Counted from the stretch's first letter, positions 50,709-58,937 are shown. The stretch is 64,000 bases of DNA from Oscillospiraceae bacterium (GCA_009783205.1 WRHO01000002.1:119893-183892); one strand, 5' to 3'. Notes: generated from the letters alone by a model not told the origin. A program made the numbers and translations.

Positions 50709-51536
50709 TTAATACTCCTTTTTATTTATTTCAATTATAACGGTGTACGGCTGTATAATTTCATATAGCTCAATAAAACCAATTCCGTTTTCGGTAATAT
50801 AAAAAGACCTTGTGTTATCAAGTAATTTGCCGCTCGACAACGAATCAGAAAGCCCGTTTTTTATGTCATGTATATATTCTAAACTCCATTGTGTTTCCGA
50901 TAACTCTTGCCATTCGTTTTTTAATAAATCGGGATTTCTGTCAGACATGAAAATGTAACTGTTTTCGCTTATAAATTGATTTTCTATTATATCATATAAC
51001 TCGTTATATGTGAATAAATCTCCGAGCGAAAGAACTTTTTTCGCGTTTAAATCAATCGTAACCGCACCTTGAATCGCCGCATAGCCGCGATTTCCCGCGC
51101 CGCCGCCGTAAAGACAGCCGAAATAATGTACCGAAAGCAGATTATTGTTAAAATAAGTCACCCTGTACGACATATTTGTGCATACCCAACCGTTACGGTG
51201 AAATTCAAAGAAATCATACTCCCGCCCGTTAATTTGTGCGTCGGTTATTATCGCATTATATATTAATTCGCTTAATTCCAAATCAATATCGCCCGCTTTT
51301 TCGCCAATCTCAGGATATCTTATATCCATAGAAGAAAGTCCGCCGGTTCTTAATATGCGAACGGGTCTTATTTCTAAATTATCCGTAAATACTATTTCCG
51401 GTATGTCTCCGAGCCATTCATCTTCAGACGGCTGTATAATTTGGTTCGATTGTGTTGTTGATTGCTCATTTGTCATGTTGCACGACGAAAATAATTGAGC
51501 CGTAACAATTATAGCCAAACAAATAAAAATACGCAT
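50709..51536 (-). CDS. DUF3298-like lipoprotein
   Basis: 275 residues. MRIFICLAIIVTAQLFSSC gives a signal peptide with lipobox and acylated Cys, followed by a Ser/Thr/Gln spacer. The body has ELSELIYNAIITDAQI, YFNNNLLSVHYFGCLYGGGAGNRG and ITENGIGFIELYEIIQPYTV, matching the DUF4163/DUF3298 style of the next gene. ATG 51536 is preferred (AAAAAGG nine bases upstream) over in-frame ATGs at 51563 and 51590. Second member of a local duplicated group. Function unknown. Confidence 0.7.
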   Translation of the reverse strand: MRIFICLAIIVTAQLFSSCNMTNEQSTTQSNQIIQPSEDEWLGDIPEIVFTDNLEIRPVRILRTGGLSSMDIRYPEIGEKAGDIDLELSELIYNAIITDAQINGREYDFFEFHRNGWVCTNMSYRVTYFNNNLLSVHYFGCLYGGGAGNRGYAAIQGAVTIDLNAKKVLSLGDLFTYNELYDIIENQFISENSYIFMSDRNPDLLKNEWQELSETQWSLEYIHDIKNGLSDSLSSGKLLDNTRSFYITENGIGFIELYEIIQPYTVIIEINKKEY

Positions 51537-51576
51537 AATAACCAGCCTTTTTAATATTGCCATATCCCTATAAAAT

Positions 51577-51632
51577 GAAACCCGAGACAATCCCCCTTTT
51601 GTATGCGCGTCGAGGTATTGTCCCGGGCTTTC
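51577..51632 (-). terminator. Terminator-like hairpin after the GGGtGRT gene
   Basis: On the minus strand CCCGGGACAAT and ATTGTCTCGGG, separated by about 30 nt, followed by TTTCATTTT. Arms are 11 bp with one G-T pair. It sits 30 bp beyond the GGGtGRT stop. Confidence 0.65.
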
Positions 51633-51661
51633 TTCAATTAGATACGATACTATGCCATTAC

Positions 51662-52660
51662 TTATAACGAACCGACCGCAACCGCACAGGCGACCGTCGC
51701 GCCTACCATCGGGTTGTTGCCCATTCCGATTAACCCCATCATTTCAACGTGCGCGGGAACGCTCGAGCTACCCGCAAATTGCGCGTCGCCGTGCATTCTG
51801 CCCATTGAGTCGGTCATGCCGTATGAAGCGGGGCCCGCCGCCATATTGTCGGGGTGGAGGGTACGTCCGGTTCCGCCGCCCGACGCAACCGAGAAATACT
51901 TTTTACCGTGTTCACCCGCCCATTTTTTGTATGTTCCGGCTACAAGATGTTGGAACCTTGTGGGGTTGGTAGAGTTGCCGGTTATAGACACCTCCACCTC
52001 TTCCTTCCGCATAATAGCAACGCCCTCTATAACGTCGTTACAGCCGTAGCACTTGACCTTTCCTCTGTCTCCGTCCGAGAACGCAATTTCCTTAACGACC
52101 TTTAAATCGTCGTTAGGGATATCATAAGCTGTGTGAACATACGTAAACCCGTTGATTCTCGAGATGATATATGCCGCGTCCTTACCCAAGCCGTTGAGTA
52201 TTACGCGAAGCGGGGATTTTCGCACTTTATTTGCGGTTTTTGCGATTGCGATTGCGCCCTCTGCCGCCGCAAAGCTTTCGTGTCCCGCTAAAAAGCAGAA
52301 ACACTTGTTTTCTTCTTTAAGGAGCATTGCGCCGAGGTTACCGTGTCCTAAGCCGACGTCGCGGGTTTCCGCAACCGAGCCGGGTATGCAAAACGCCTGT
52401 AGCCCTATACCGATTGCCGCCGCCGCGTCGGCGGCTTCTTTTATTCCCTTTTTAACGGCGATTGCCGTGCCGAGCGTATATGCCCATACGGCGTTTTCGA
52501 AAGCTATAGGCTGTGCGCCTCTGACAATTTCATCAACATTTATTCCCTTAGAAAGACATAAATCGCGCGCCGCCTCTAAATCTGCAAAGCCGTACTCTTT
52601 GAGGCACAGGTCAATCTTTCCTTGTCTTCTGTTTTGCCCTTCAAATTTTATATTACTCAT
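51662..52660 (-). CDS. GGGtGRT family protein
   Basis: 332 residues, named for the glycine motif seen here as SVASGGGTGRTLHPDN (about residue 270). Other conserved-looking blocks are GLGHGNLGAMLL, CFLAGHESFAAAEGAIAIAK and GMTDSMGRMHGDAQFAGSSS. Function is not established. Such proteins are, to my knowledge, usually found near a NifU-like scaffold, and one lies at 52906-53607 just upstream on the same strand. No transmembrane segment, probably cytoplasmic. Start ATG 52660. Confidence 0.85.
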   Translation of the reverse strand: MSNIKFEGQNRRQGKIDLCLKEYGFADLEAARDLCLSKGINVDEIVRGAQPIAFENAVWAYTLGTAIAVKKGIKEAADAAAAIGIGLQAFCIPGSVAETRDVGLGHGNLGAMLLKEENKCFCFLAGHESFAAAEGAIAIAKTANKVRKSPLRVILNGLGKDAAYIISRINGFTYVHTAYDIPNDDLKVVKEIAFSDGDRGKVKCYGCNDVIEGVAIMRKEEVEVSITGNSTNPTRFQHLVAGTYKKWAGEHGKKYFSVASGGGTGRTLHPDNMAAGPASYGMTDSMGRMHGDAQFAGSSSVPAHVEMMGLIGMGNNPMVGATVACAVAVGSL

Positions 52661-52698
52661 GTATAAAAAATCCTTTCGTTAATCTTAAGAATCGCCAT

Positions 52699-52899
52699 TC
52701 AGACTTCTGCATCGTCCTTCGGAATTATAAGACCCATTATAAGGTAAGCGATAAACGCCGCGCCCCCGGTAATAAACGACGCAACAACCGCGATAATGCG
52801 CCAAACGGTAACGTCCATACCGGTATAAACCGCGAGACCGCTGCAAACACCCATTAACATTTTGTTGGACATAGCCCTCATAAGCTTCTTGTTTTCCAT
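52699..52899 (-). CDS. PspC-domain small membrane protein
   Basis: 66 residues: KMLMGVCSGLAVYTGMDVTVWRIIAVVASFITGG, the PspC domain with its amphipathic start and one transmembrane helix, followed by a second hydrophobic stretch and a short tail. PspC domains sense envelope stress. It is located between the NifU-like gene (6 bp) and the GGGtGRT gene in the same direction, RBS GAGGAGTAA. Whether it belongs functionally with them is open. Confidence 0.88.
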   Translation of the reverse strand: MENKKLMRAMSNKMLMGVCSGLAVYTGMDVTVWRIIAVVASFITGGAAFIAYLIMGLIIPKDDAEV

Positions 52900-52905
52900 A
52901 ATAAA

Positions 52906-53607
52906 TTACTCCTCTCTCGGGTCAATAGTTTTGACCGCTTCTTCTAATCTTCCGTATTTGCCTATGTTCGCTTTAAAAGCTTCATCGGGCGATTTCCCGT
53001 GTCGGATATCCTCGAGCATTTTTCCGACCTTTACAAATTCGTACCCTATGATTTCGCCGTTTTTGTCGAGACCTAACTTTGTGATGTACCCTTCTGCCAT
53101 TTCCATATAACGCGCGCCTTTTTCTTTTGTCGAGAAAATAGTTCCGACCTGTGAACGGAGACCTTTACCTAAGTCCTCGAGTCCCGCGCCAATGGGCAGA
53201 CCGCCCTCGGAAAACGCCGTCTGTGTTCTTCCGTAGGAAATTTGCAGGAAAAGCTCGCGCATAGCTACGTTAATTGCGTCACATACCAAATCGGTGTTCA
53301 GTGCCTCGAGAATAGTCTTCCCCGGGAGGATTTCCGCCGCCATTGCCGCCGAATGTGTCATTCCCGAGCAACCGAGCGTTTCAACAAGCGACTCTTCAAT
53401 AACGCCGTTTTTGACGTTAAGCGTCAGTTTACAGGCACCCTGTTGCGGGGCGCACCAACCTACGCCGTGAGTCAGCCCGCTGATATCGCCGATTTGATAG
53501 GAGTTTACCCATTTGCCCTCAACGGGAATCGGCGCGGGCCCGTGTCCCGTCAGGTTTTTTACAGTACACATCTGCTCAACTTCGTGGGAAAAAGAAAATT
53601 TACTCAT
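52906..53607 (-). CDS. IscU/NifU-like iron-sulfur scaffold homologue
   Basis: 233 residues. CAPQQGACKLTLNVKNGVIEE and ETLGCSGMTHSAAMAAEI resemble the first two Cys regions of NifU/IscU scaffolds. The third is not obvious: the expected place reads INVAMRELFLQ. A C-terminal extension (about 140-233) is particular to this subfamily, which accompanies GGGtGRT proteins. May assemble or carry a cofactor for the GGGtGRT partner. Start ATG 53607 with AGGACAGG upstream. First gene of the NifU-like, PspC, GGGtGRT unit. Confidence 0.8.
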   Translation of the reverse strand: MSKFSFSHEVEQMCTVKNLTGHGPAPIPVEGKWVNSYQIGDISGLTHGVGWCAPQQGACKLTLNVKNGVIEESLVETLGCSGMTHSAAMAAEILPGKTILEALNTDLVCDAINVAMRELFLQISYGRTQTAFSEGGLPIGAGLEDLGKGLRSQVGTIFSTKEKGARYMEMAEGYITKLGLDKNGEIIGYEFVKVGKMLEDIRHGKSPDEAFKANIGKYGRLEEAVKTIDPREE

Positions 53608-53717
53608 TAAAAAATTACCTGTCCTTTCTGTTCACGGTATTATGTATTCAAGTATACACTATAATTTGTCGGTTGTCAAACATTTATTTCCAAAAGCAAA
53701 AAAATATATAATTTTTC

Positions 53718-53746
53718 TTGACATTTAATAAAAATTGTTGTATGAT
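53718..53746 (+). promoter_or_regulatory. Sigma-A promoter of the TM2-domain gene
   Basis: TTGACA (53718-53723), 17 bp, TATGAT (53741-53746), 57 bp before the ATG. Confidence 0.8.
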
Positions 53747-53802
53747 ATAGTTTGTCATTTTATATAATGTAGTAATTAATATAGTAAGGAGAGAAATCTG
53801 TA

Positions 53803-54372
53803 ATGAACGAAAATAATAACACCCCGTTACAAACGGAATTCCCCGACCCTACCGCCGAGCTTATACCGGAACAACCCGTGCAACAGGAGATGACCTTCGA
53901 ACAACCGCAGCCGCAAACTCAACCCCAACCTCAGCAACAGGCTTATACACAGCCCGCCCCGCAACAACAGATGTATACCGCGCCGCCGCAGCCTACAAAG
54001 TTTTGTAAGTTCTGCGGACAGTCGATACATATGGAGGCTGTTCTTTGCACAAAATGCGGGAGACAGGTTGAGGCGATTTCGGGGCAGAACGCCGCCCCCG
54101 TCGCGCCGCAGGTTGTTATAAACAACGCTAACAGCAACGTAAACACCAATACAAATAACAATAATAACGGAATGTTTATGGGCAAAGAGAAGAACAAATG
54201 GGTGGCTCTTGTGCTTTGTATTCTGTTCGGTTATTGGGGCGTACACAGATTTTATGAGGGCAAGATAGGAACGGGCATTTTATGGCTGTTTACTTTAGGC
54301 TTTTGCGGAGTCGGTATAATTATCGACCTTATCATTATACTGCTTAAACCGAACCCATATTATGTGCGGTGA
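53803..54372 (+). CDS. TM2-domain protein with zinc ribbon and Gln-rich N terminus
   Basis: 189 residues. Residues 1-65 are Pro/Gln-rich and disordered. A double CxxC zinc ribbon follows (FCKFCGQSIHMEAVLCTKCG, about 67-86), then an Asn-rich linker and a C-terminal TM2 domain (WVALVLCILFGYWGVHRFYEGK and a second helix). TM2 proteins are small membrane proteins of unclear function. RBS AAGGAGAG. Monocistronic, ended by the terminator at 54389. Confidence 0.88.
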   Translation: MNENNNTPLQTEFPDPTAELIPEQPVQQEMTFEQPQPQTQPQPQQQAYTQPAPQQQMYTAPPQPTKFCKFCGQSIHMEAVLCTKCGRQVEAISGQNAAPVAPQVVINNANSNVNTNTNNNNNGMFMGKEKNKWVALVLCILFGYWGVHRFYEGKIGTGILWLFTLGFCGVGIIIDLIIILLKPNPYYVR

Positions 54373-54388
54373 ATATTAATGAACATCT

Positions 54389-54420
54389 AAAAACGGCTCT
54401 GTTCCGAGAGCCGTTTTTGT
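54389..54420. terminator. Bidirectional terminator between TM2 gene and yifB
   Basis: AAAAACGGCTCT, loop GTTCCG, AGAGCCGTTTTT, with T and A runs on both sides. It ends the plus-strand TM2 transcript and the minus-strand yifB transcript. Confidence 0.88.
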
Positions 54421-54427
54421 TATTTAT

Positions 54428-55966
54428 TTATTTATCCTTCCCCCAATATTTTCGGTCTAAGCTTCTATAGCTGACCGCCTGTGAAATATGTTTTTTGCTG
54501 ATTAATTCGACATTGTCTAAGTCCGCCGCCGTTCTCGCTACCTTCAAAATTCTGTCATATGCGCGCGCAGACATTCCCAATTTATCGAAAACATTCTTTA
54601 TAAGCGTTTTTGCCGAATCGTCCATAACGCATATTTCCGAGAGCATCGACGGGGGAATCTCGGAATTGTAACGTATATTCATATTTGCCGCGTTAAACCG
54701 CTTTATTTGAATTAATCGGGCTTTTTCTACTTTTTCGCGAATTATTGCGGAGTTTTCGCCTTTTTCGTTATCGGAAATTTCTTTATAGCTTATGGGGTTG
54801 ACTTCGGTTTGAATGTCGATTCTGTCGAGTACCGGTTGACTTATTTTGCCGAGATATCGCGTTACGGACAGGGGCGAGCATACACATTGTTTTGTGGGGT
54901 GACCGAAATTTCCGCAGGGGCAGGGGTTCATTGCCGCGACGAGCATAAATCTGCAGGGGTAGCTGACCGACCCGGTTGCGCGGGTAATGACCATTTCTCC
55001 GTCTTCAACCGGCTGTCGCAGGGTTTCGAGCGTCCTTCTGTCAAACTCGGGAAGCTCATCTAAAAACAAAACGCCGTTATGCGCGAGCGATATTTCGCCC
55101 GGGCGCGGAATCCCGCTCCCCCCGCAAAGCCCCGCCGCCGACGCGGTATGACTCACCGGGCGAAAAGGACGGTTCACCACAAGGGGGGAGTTTTTGTCTA
55201 AAATGCCCGCGACCGAATGAATTTGCGTCGTCTCGATGCTTTCGGCAAACGTCATTGCGGGGAGTACCGAGGGAAGTCTTTTCGCGAGCATTGACTTACC
55301 CGTTCCCGGCGTCCCCACCATAAGTACATTGTGAAATCCCGCCGCCGCTATTGTCAACGCTTTTTTGACATTTTCCTGTCCCTTTACGTCGGAGAAGTCC
55401 GCTAAATTTTGATATGCCGCTTCCTTTGGGGTATAGGTATCGCACGGTTTGAGCGATATTTTGCCCGTTAAATGATTATGAAGCTGACTCACGTTTTCGA
55501 CGCCGTATACGTCTAAACCCGCAACTACGCTCGCTTCGGCGGCGTTTTCTTTTGGGAGAAAAAGAGTATCTATGTTGTTTTTTCTCGCTTCAATCGCCAT
55601 AGTCAACGCACCGGTAACGGGGTTGACCGCGCCGCCGAGACTTACCTCGCCGAAAAAGGCGGATTTGTTCAAATTAACGGCGACGTCCTCTTGCGCGGCA
55701 AGCATTGCCGTTAAAATTGCCAAATCATAGGAAGAACCCGCCTTTCTTATGGAAGCGGGCGTTAGGTTTATAACCATTGACTTATTTTCGATTTTTATAT
55801 TCGAATTTGCCAACGCGCTGAAAATACGTTGTTTGCTTTCTTGTACCGACGCGTCCGCCATTCCGACTATTGTAAATTCGGATAAACCTTTTGAGGCGTT
55901 AATCTCGGTGACAACCGGGAAGGCGTTCATTCCGAAAAGCCCTATACTGTTTATTTGTGTGAACAT
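54428..55966 (-). CDS. YifB-family Mg-chelatase-like AAA ATPase (ComM-like)
   Basis: 512 residues. N-terminal Lon-like S16 domain (TEINASKGLSEFTIVGMADASVQESKQRI), Walker A VGTPGTGKSMLAKRLP near 215, FLDELPEF Walker B, and a C-terminal Mg-chelatase domain with a zinc-type motif NPCPCGNFGHPTKQCVC. Relatives (ComM) drive branch migration during natural transformation. RBS AAAGGAGACACC. Last gene of the cmk-plsC-HD-yifB direction. Confidence 0.93.
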   Translation of the reverse strand: MFTQINSIGLFGMNAFPVVTEINASKGLSEFTIVGMADASVQESKQRIFSALANSNIKIENKSMVINLTPASIRKAGSSYDLAILTAMLAAQEDVAVNLNKSAFFGEVSLGGAVNPVTGALTMAIEARKNNIDTLFLPKENAAEASVVAGLDVYGVENVSQLHNHLTGKISLKPCDTYTPKEAAYQNLADFSDVKGQENVKKALTIAAAGFHNVLMVGTPGTGKSMLAKRLPSVLPAMTFAESIETTQIHSVAGILDKNSPLVVNRPFRPVSHTASAAGLCGGSGIPRPGEISLAHNGVLFLDELPEFDRRTLETLRQPVEDGEMVITRATGSVSYPCRFMLVAAMNPCPCGNFGHPTKQCVCSPLSVTRYLGKISQPVLDRIDIQTEVNPISYKEISDNEKGENSAIIREKVEKARLIQIKRFNAANMNIRYNSEIPPSMLSEICVMDDSAKTLIKNVFDKLGMSARAYDRILKVARTAADLDNVELISKKHISQAVSYRSLDRKYWGKDK

Positions 55967-55995
55967 GGTGTCTCCTTTTAAAATTCAAATGTTCT

Positions 55996-56682
55996 CTATA
56001 ACACCTTAGAGTTATTCATAATAAGCTCAAACCGAATCTTCAACGCCTCCGCCGCTTTTCGACAAAGCACCATTCTGTCGAGAAAAATCTCGAAATACTC
56101 CATAATCGAGCTTATTTCCTCATCTATTGTGAGGTTTAGCACTACCGCGCTCAAATCCTCCGAAACATCAATATTCGACCGAACACAGGCGTAATTAACC
56201 CTATCGTGAACGTCATCGGTGACGCCGCCGCCTCTAAGCTCCTCCCTCACCGGAGGGCGCACCCTCGACCGACGGACATCAGACTTGTCGGCTAAAATAA
56301 CGGCGGCAGCGATTGGATTAACCGGGCGCGCAGTTTTTTCATCGTGGTTCCCGATTGCCGATATAATCAACGCTATTTCCTCTGCGGGCATACTCATACG
56401 GTCGAGCAGACGAAACGCCATTACCGCGCCGCTTTGCGCGTGGTCGACCCGATTTACCGCGTTTCCTATATCGTGCATATACGCCGCAATTTGCGCCAAC
56501 TCGCACACCCTTTCCGGATAATTCAAGCTCGATAAAATTATATGCGCCGTCCTTGCCGACACCTCGGCGTGCGCCGCGGAATGTTCGGTGTAGCCGATTG
56601 TGGAGAGCGCGGCGTCGGCGTGTGAAATATATGTTTGAATATCTTTGTTCTCGCGAATATATTTATAGGTTACATTGCTCAT
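55996..56682 (-). CDS. HD-domain phosphohydrolase-like protein
   Basis: 228 residues with the HD pattern: AHAEVSARTAHI, AAYMHDIGNAVNRVDHAQ (metal-binding His-Asp) and AIGNHDEK. Probably hydrolyses a nucleotide or phospho-substrate, or senses it; substrate unknown. Its ATG 56682 follows repeat copy D, whose GGAAAGG is the likely RBS (11 nt). In the same direction as yifB with a 29 bp gap. Confidence 0.85.
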   Translation of the reverse strand: MSNVTYKYIRENKDIQTYISHADAALSTIGYTEHSAAHAEVSARTAHIILSSLNYPERVCELAQIAAYMHDIGNAVNRVDHAQSGAVMAFRLLDRMSMPAEEIALIISAIGNHDEKTARPVNPIAAAVILADKSDVRRSRVRPPVREELRGGGVTDDVHDRVNYACVRSNIDVSEDLSAVVLNLTIDEEISSIMEYFEIFLDRMVLCRKAAEALKIRFELIMNNSKVL

Positions 56683-56693
56683 TTTTTATGATA

Positions 56694-56770
56694 CCTTTCC
56701 GAGCCGCAAAAGCCCTTTGAAATCCGGTCAAGCTTACGAGCGGAATGAATCCGCTCGTAAGCTCTCTTTT
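56694..56770 (-). repeat. Hairpin/SD intergenic element, copy D (before the HD-domain gene)
   Basis: Minus strand: AAAAGAGAGCTTACGAGCGG, with the perfect palindrome GCTTACGAGCGGA / TCCGCTCGTAAGC, then TTGACCGGATTTC and GCTTTTGCGGCTCGGAAAGG. Same order of blocks as copies B and C. It begins at the plsC stop and ends 11 nt before the HD-gene ATG. It lies on the opposite strand from copies B and C, following the direction of the gene it precedes. Confidence 0.85.
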
Positions 56771-57404
56771 AACTATCGCGTAATATTTGTTCCTGTAATT
56801 GTTTTATACTGTTCATTATGCGCTCGGAAACCCGCCGCAATTCCTTTCGGTCGCCCTCGCCCTCTTGTGATATATTAATTTCTTCGGGTGCGATTAAATC
56901 CCCTATTGCAAAATCGAGATTCCGCTTATTGCCGTTTAAGCCGTACATGATACAGACGGGAAGAACCGGCACATTTGCCGTCGCAGCAATTAACGCGACC
57001 CCCGATTTTGCCCTGCCTATTGTTCCGTTTTTTGAGCGAGTTCCCTCGGGGAAGATTACAAGTATTCTCCCCTTTTTTAAAAACGCAACCGAATTATCAA
57101 TTACCGAGCGGTCACCCGCCCCCCGCACAACGGGAAACGCCCCGCACATTCGTATCAATAACGAAAAAAAAGGATTTCCGCGAAAAAGCTCGTCCTTCGC
57201 CATAAACGAAAATCGCCCCTTTATAACGGCGGCAATCGCGGGCGGGTCGGTGTAGCTTTGATGGTTACAGGCGACAATATACCCCCCCTTGAGCTTTTTG
57301 GGGATTCTGTCCTTGTTGTATATTTTCATTCGGTATTTGAGCGAGAAAAAAAGTTGTACCGTATAACGCAGAATTTTGTAGAAAAAATTGCCTATACTGT
57401 TCAT
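56769..57404 (-). CDS. plsC: 1-acyl-sn-glycerol-3-phosphate acyltransferase
   Basis: Acylates lysophosphatidic acid in phospholipid synthesis. 211 residues with the acyltransferase motifs NHQSYTDPPAI (the HX4D catalytic pair, His at about 49), GAFPVVRGAGDRSVIDN, FPEGTRSKNG and VPVLPVCI. N-terminal hydrophobic patch for membrane contact. Same direction as cmk; the gap between them is filled by the MITE-like element. Confidence 0.92.
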   Translation of the reverse strand: MNSIGNFFYKILRYTVQLFFSLKYRMKIYNKDRIPKKLKGGYIVACNHQSYTDPPAIAAVIKGRFSFMAKDELFRGNPFFSLLIRMCGAFPVVRGAGDRSVIDNSVAFLKKGRILVIFPEGTRSKNGTIGRAKSGVALIAATANVPVLPVCIMYGLNGNKRNLDFAIGDLIAPEEINISQEGEGDRKELRRVSERIMNSIKQLQEQILRDS

Positions 57405-57410
57405 ATGGTT

Positions 57411-57572
57411 TAGACCTCCACGGAAACTAACGCACGGCGCCTTCTCGATAAATTTATCGCCATACTGCGTTGAAAATTTCTTAAATATCAGCGGATATTC
57501 GCAAAATTTTCGCCTTGTCTGACGAAAAATTTGCTCTCAAACCCTCTCGCGGTTAGTTTCCGTGGAGGTCTA
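57411..57572. mobile_element. MITE-like element with perfect 21 bp terminal inverted repeats
   Basis: Ends are TAGACCTCCACGGAAACTAAC (57411-57431) and its exact complement (57552-57572). The 120 bp interior includes GCCATACTGCGTT and CGCCTTGTCTGACG, shared with the repeat at 11879-11957. No ORF, so non-autonomous. A target-site duplication was not obvious (flanks TGGTT and TTACC). It sits exactly between cmk and plsC and leaves both intact. Confidence 0.75.
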
Positions 57573-57585
57573 TTACCCGTACTCA

Positions 57586-58230
57586 TCATAGCCTGTCTTC
57601 AATTATTTTCAAGACTAATGCGACGGACTCGTTAAAGGTGTTACCCGTCGTATCGGCGACAATTGCGTCGTCCGCTTTTTTTAGCGGCGCGTGTTCCCTG
57701 TGCGAGTCGTCGTAGTCGCGCTTTTCTAAATCCTTTAACACATCGTCGAACTCGACGCTCGTCCCCTTGAGAATAAGTTCGTCGTACCTGCGTTTTGCGC
57801 GTTCTTTTGCGTCGGCGGTGAGAAAGATTTTTATATCTGCGTCGGGAAGCACAACGGTTCCTATGTCCCGCCCGTCCATAATCACAGAGTTGTTTTTCGC
57901 GAAAGACCTCTGAAGCTCCAACAAAAATTCGCGTACCTCCGGCTTTGCGGAGACGGCGGACGCAAGCATGGACGCTTTTGGCGTTCGTATTTTATCCGTA
58001 TAGTCTGTATCGTCGACGAAAACACGCTGTTCTTTATCAATAAACCTTATATCGACTTTTACATTTGTGTTAAAGTCTATTCTCTTTTCTTCAAAAAATA
58101 CCCCTAATGCGCGGTACAACGCCCCCGTATCTACATAGATAAAGCCGAGCTTTTCCGCGGCTTTTCTCGAAATAGTGCTTTTCCCCGAGCCAACCGGCCC
58201 GTCTATTGCAACAACTGTGTTTTTCTTCAC
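57586..58230 (-). CDS. cmk: Cytidylate kinase
   Basis: Phosphorylates CMP and dCMP. 214 residues: VVAIDGPVGSGKSTISRKAA (P-loop), YVDTGALYRALG, MDGRDIGTVVLPDADIKIFL and the lid region RAKRRYDEL. The GTG at 58230 is chosen as start (VKKNTVVAIDG fits the family). In-frame ATG 58242 and TTG 58251 lie in a GAAAGGAATGGTCATAAA leader like that of repeat copies E and F. In many Clostridia cmk-plsC-ispH-S1 are contiguous; here the cluster is split. Confidence 0.93.
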   Translation of the reverse strand: MKKNTVVAIDGPVGSGKSTISRKAAEKLGFIYVDTGALYRALGVFFEEKRIDFNTNVKVDIRFIDKEQRVFVDDTDYTDKIRTPKASMLASAVSAKPEVREFLLELQRSFAKNNSVIMDGRDIGTVVLPDADIKIFLTADAKERAKRRYDELILKGTSVEFDDVLKDLEKRDYDDSHREHAPLKKADDAIVADTTGNTFNESVALVLKIIEDRL

Positions 58231-58431
58231 TTTTATGACCATTCCTTTCAAATCAAAAAATATAAAAAATATATAAAAAGAATTATAAAATATTATTTTA
58301 ACATATTTTTCTAAAAAGTCAACTCCTTAGGGAAACTCAATTTTAGAAGTCCCCTTTACAAAAATATGAATTTAGTGTATAGTATATAGATTAAATAAAT
58401 TTTTAGAAGAACAACATTGAGAGGTGAGCAA

Positions 58432-58881
58432 TTGAAGACGGTATATATTTATTCGGACGGCGCGTGTTCGGGAAATCCCGGCCCCGGCGGTTGGGGAGCC
58501 ATTCTCCGCTGTGACGGGAGGGAGTCGGAAATATGCGGGGGTGAACCCCATACAACCAACAACCGAATGGAGCTTACGGGGGTGATAGAGGCATTATCGC
58601 GGCTCAAATACCCCTGTAAGGTTATAGCTCGCACCGATTCGCGCTATGTCGTAGACGGTATTACCAAGGGGTGGGCAAAATCGTGGAGACGTAACAATTG
58701 GATTAAGAGCGATAAAAAGCCGGCGTTAAACCCCGATTTATGGGAGAGACTTCTCGATTTATGCGAAACGCACAATGTCGAGTTCGACTGGATAAAAGGA
58801 CACGCGGGACACCCCGAAAACGAACGCTGTGACGAGTTGGCGGTTAAGGCGGTTGCCGCAATTAAGAAACCGTATTCATAG
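58432..58881 (+). CDS. rnhA: Ribonuclease HI
   Basis: Cleaves RNA in RNA-DNA hybrids. 149 residues with all acidic residues: [19 protein letters not shown] (Asp), [13 protein letters not shown] (Glu), [11 protein letters not shown] (Asp), and [14 protein letters not shown] (His and Asp). TTG 58432 is taken as start, with GAGAGGTGAG upstream. Promoter TTTACA, 17 bp, TATAGT near 58378-58383. The stop codon lies inside a strong hairpin. Confidence 0.95.
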   Translation: MKTVYIYSDGACSGNPGPGGWGAILRCDGRESEICGGEPHTTNNRMELTGVIEALSRLKYPCKVIARTDSRYVVDGITKGWAKSWRRNNWIKSDKKPALNPDLWERLLDLCETHNVEFDWIKGHAGHPENERCDELAVKAVAAIKKPYS

Positions 58882-58912
58882 ACAAATCTAAACGATTTGT
58901 CTATGAATACGG
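58870..58912. other. 19 bp perfect inverted repeat over the rnhA stop codon
   Basis: CCGTATTCATAGACAAATC, loop TAAAC, then the exact complement. The left arm encodes the last rnhA codons and stop. There is no T-run after it, so it is a strong hairpin but not a standard terminator. It could protect the rnhA mRNA 3' end or block coupling to nspC. Confidence 0.75.
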
Positions 58913-58937
58913 CTTCTAAAAGCAAGGAATAATTTTT

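Noticed and set aside
58870..58912. Rho-independent terminator after rnhA
   Set aside because: The stem is perfect but lacks a T-run on the plus strand; recorded as a hairpin instead.
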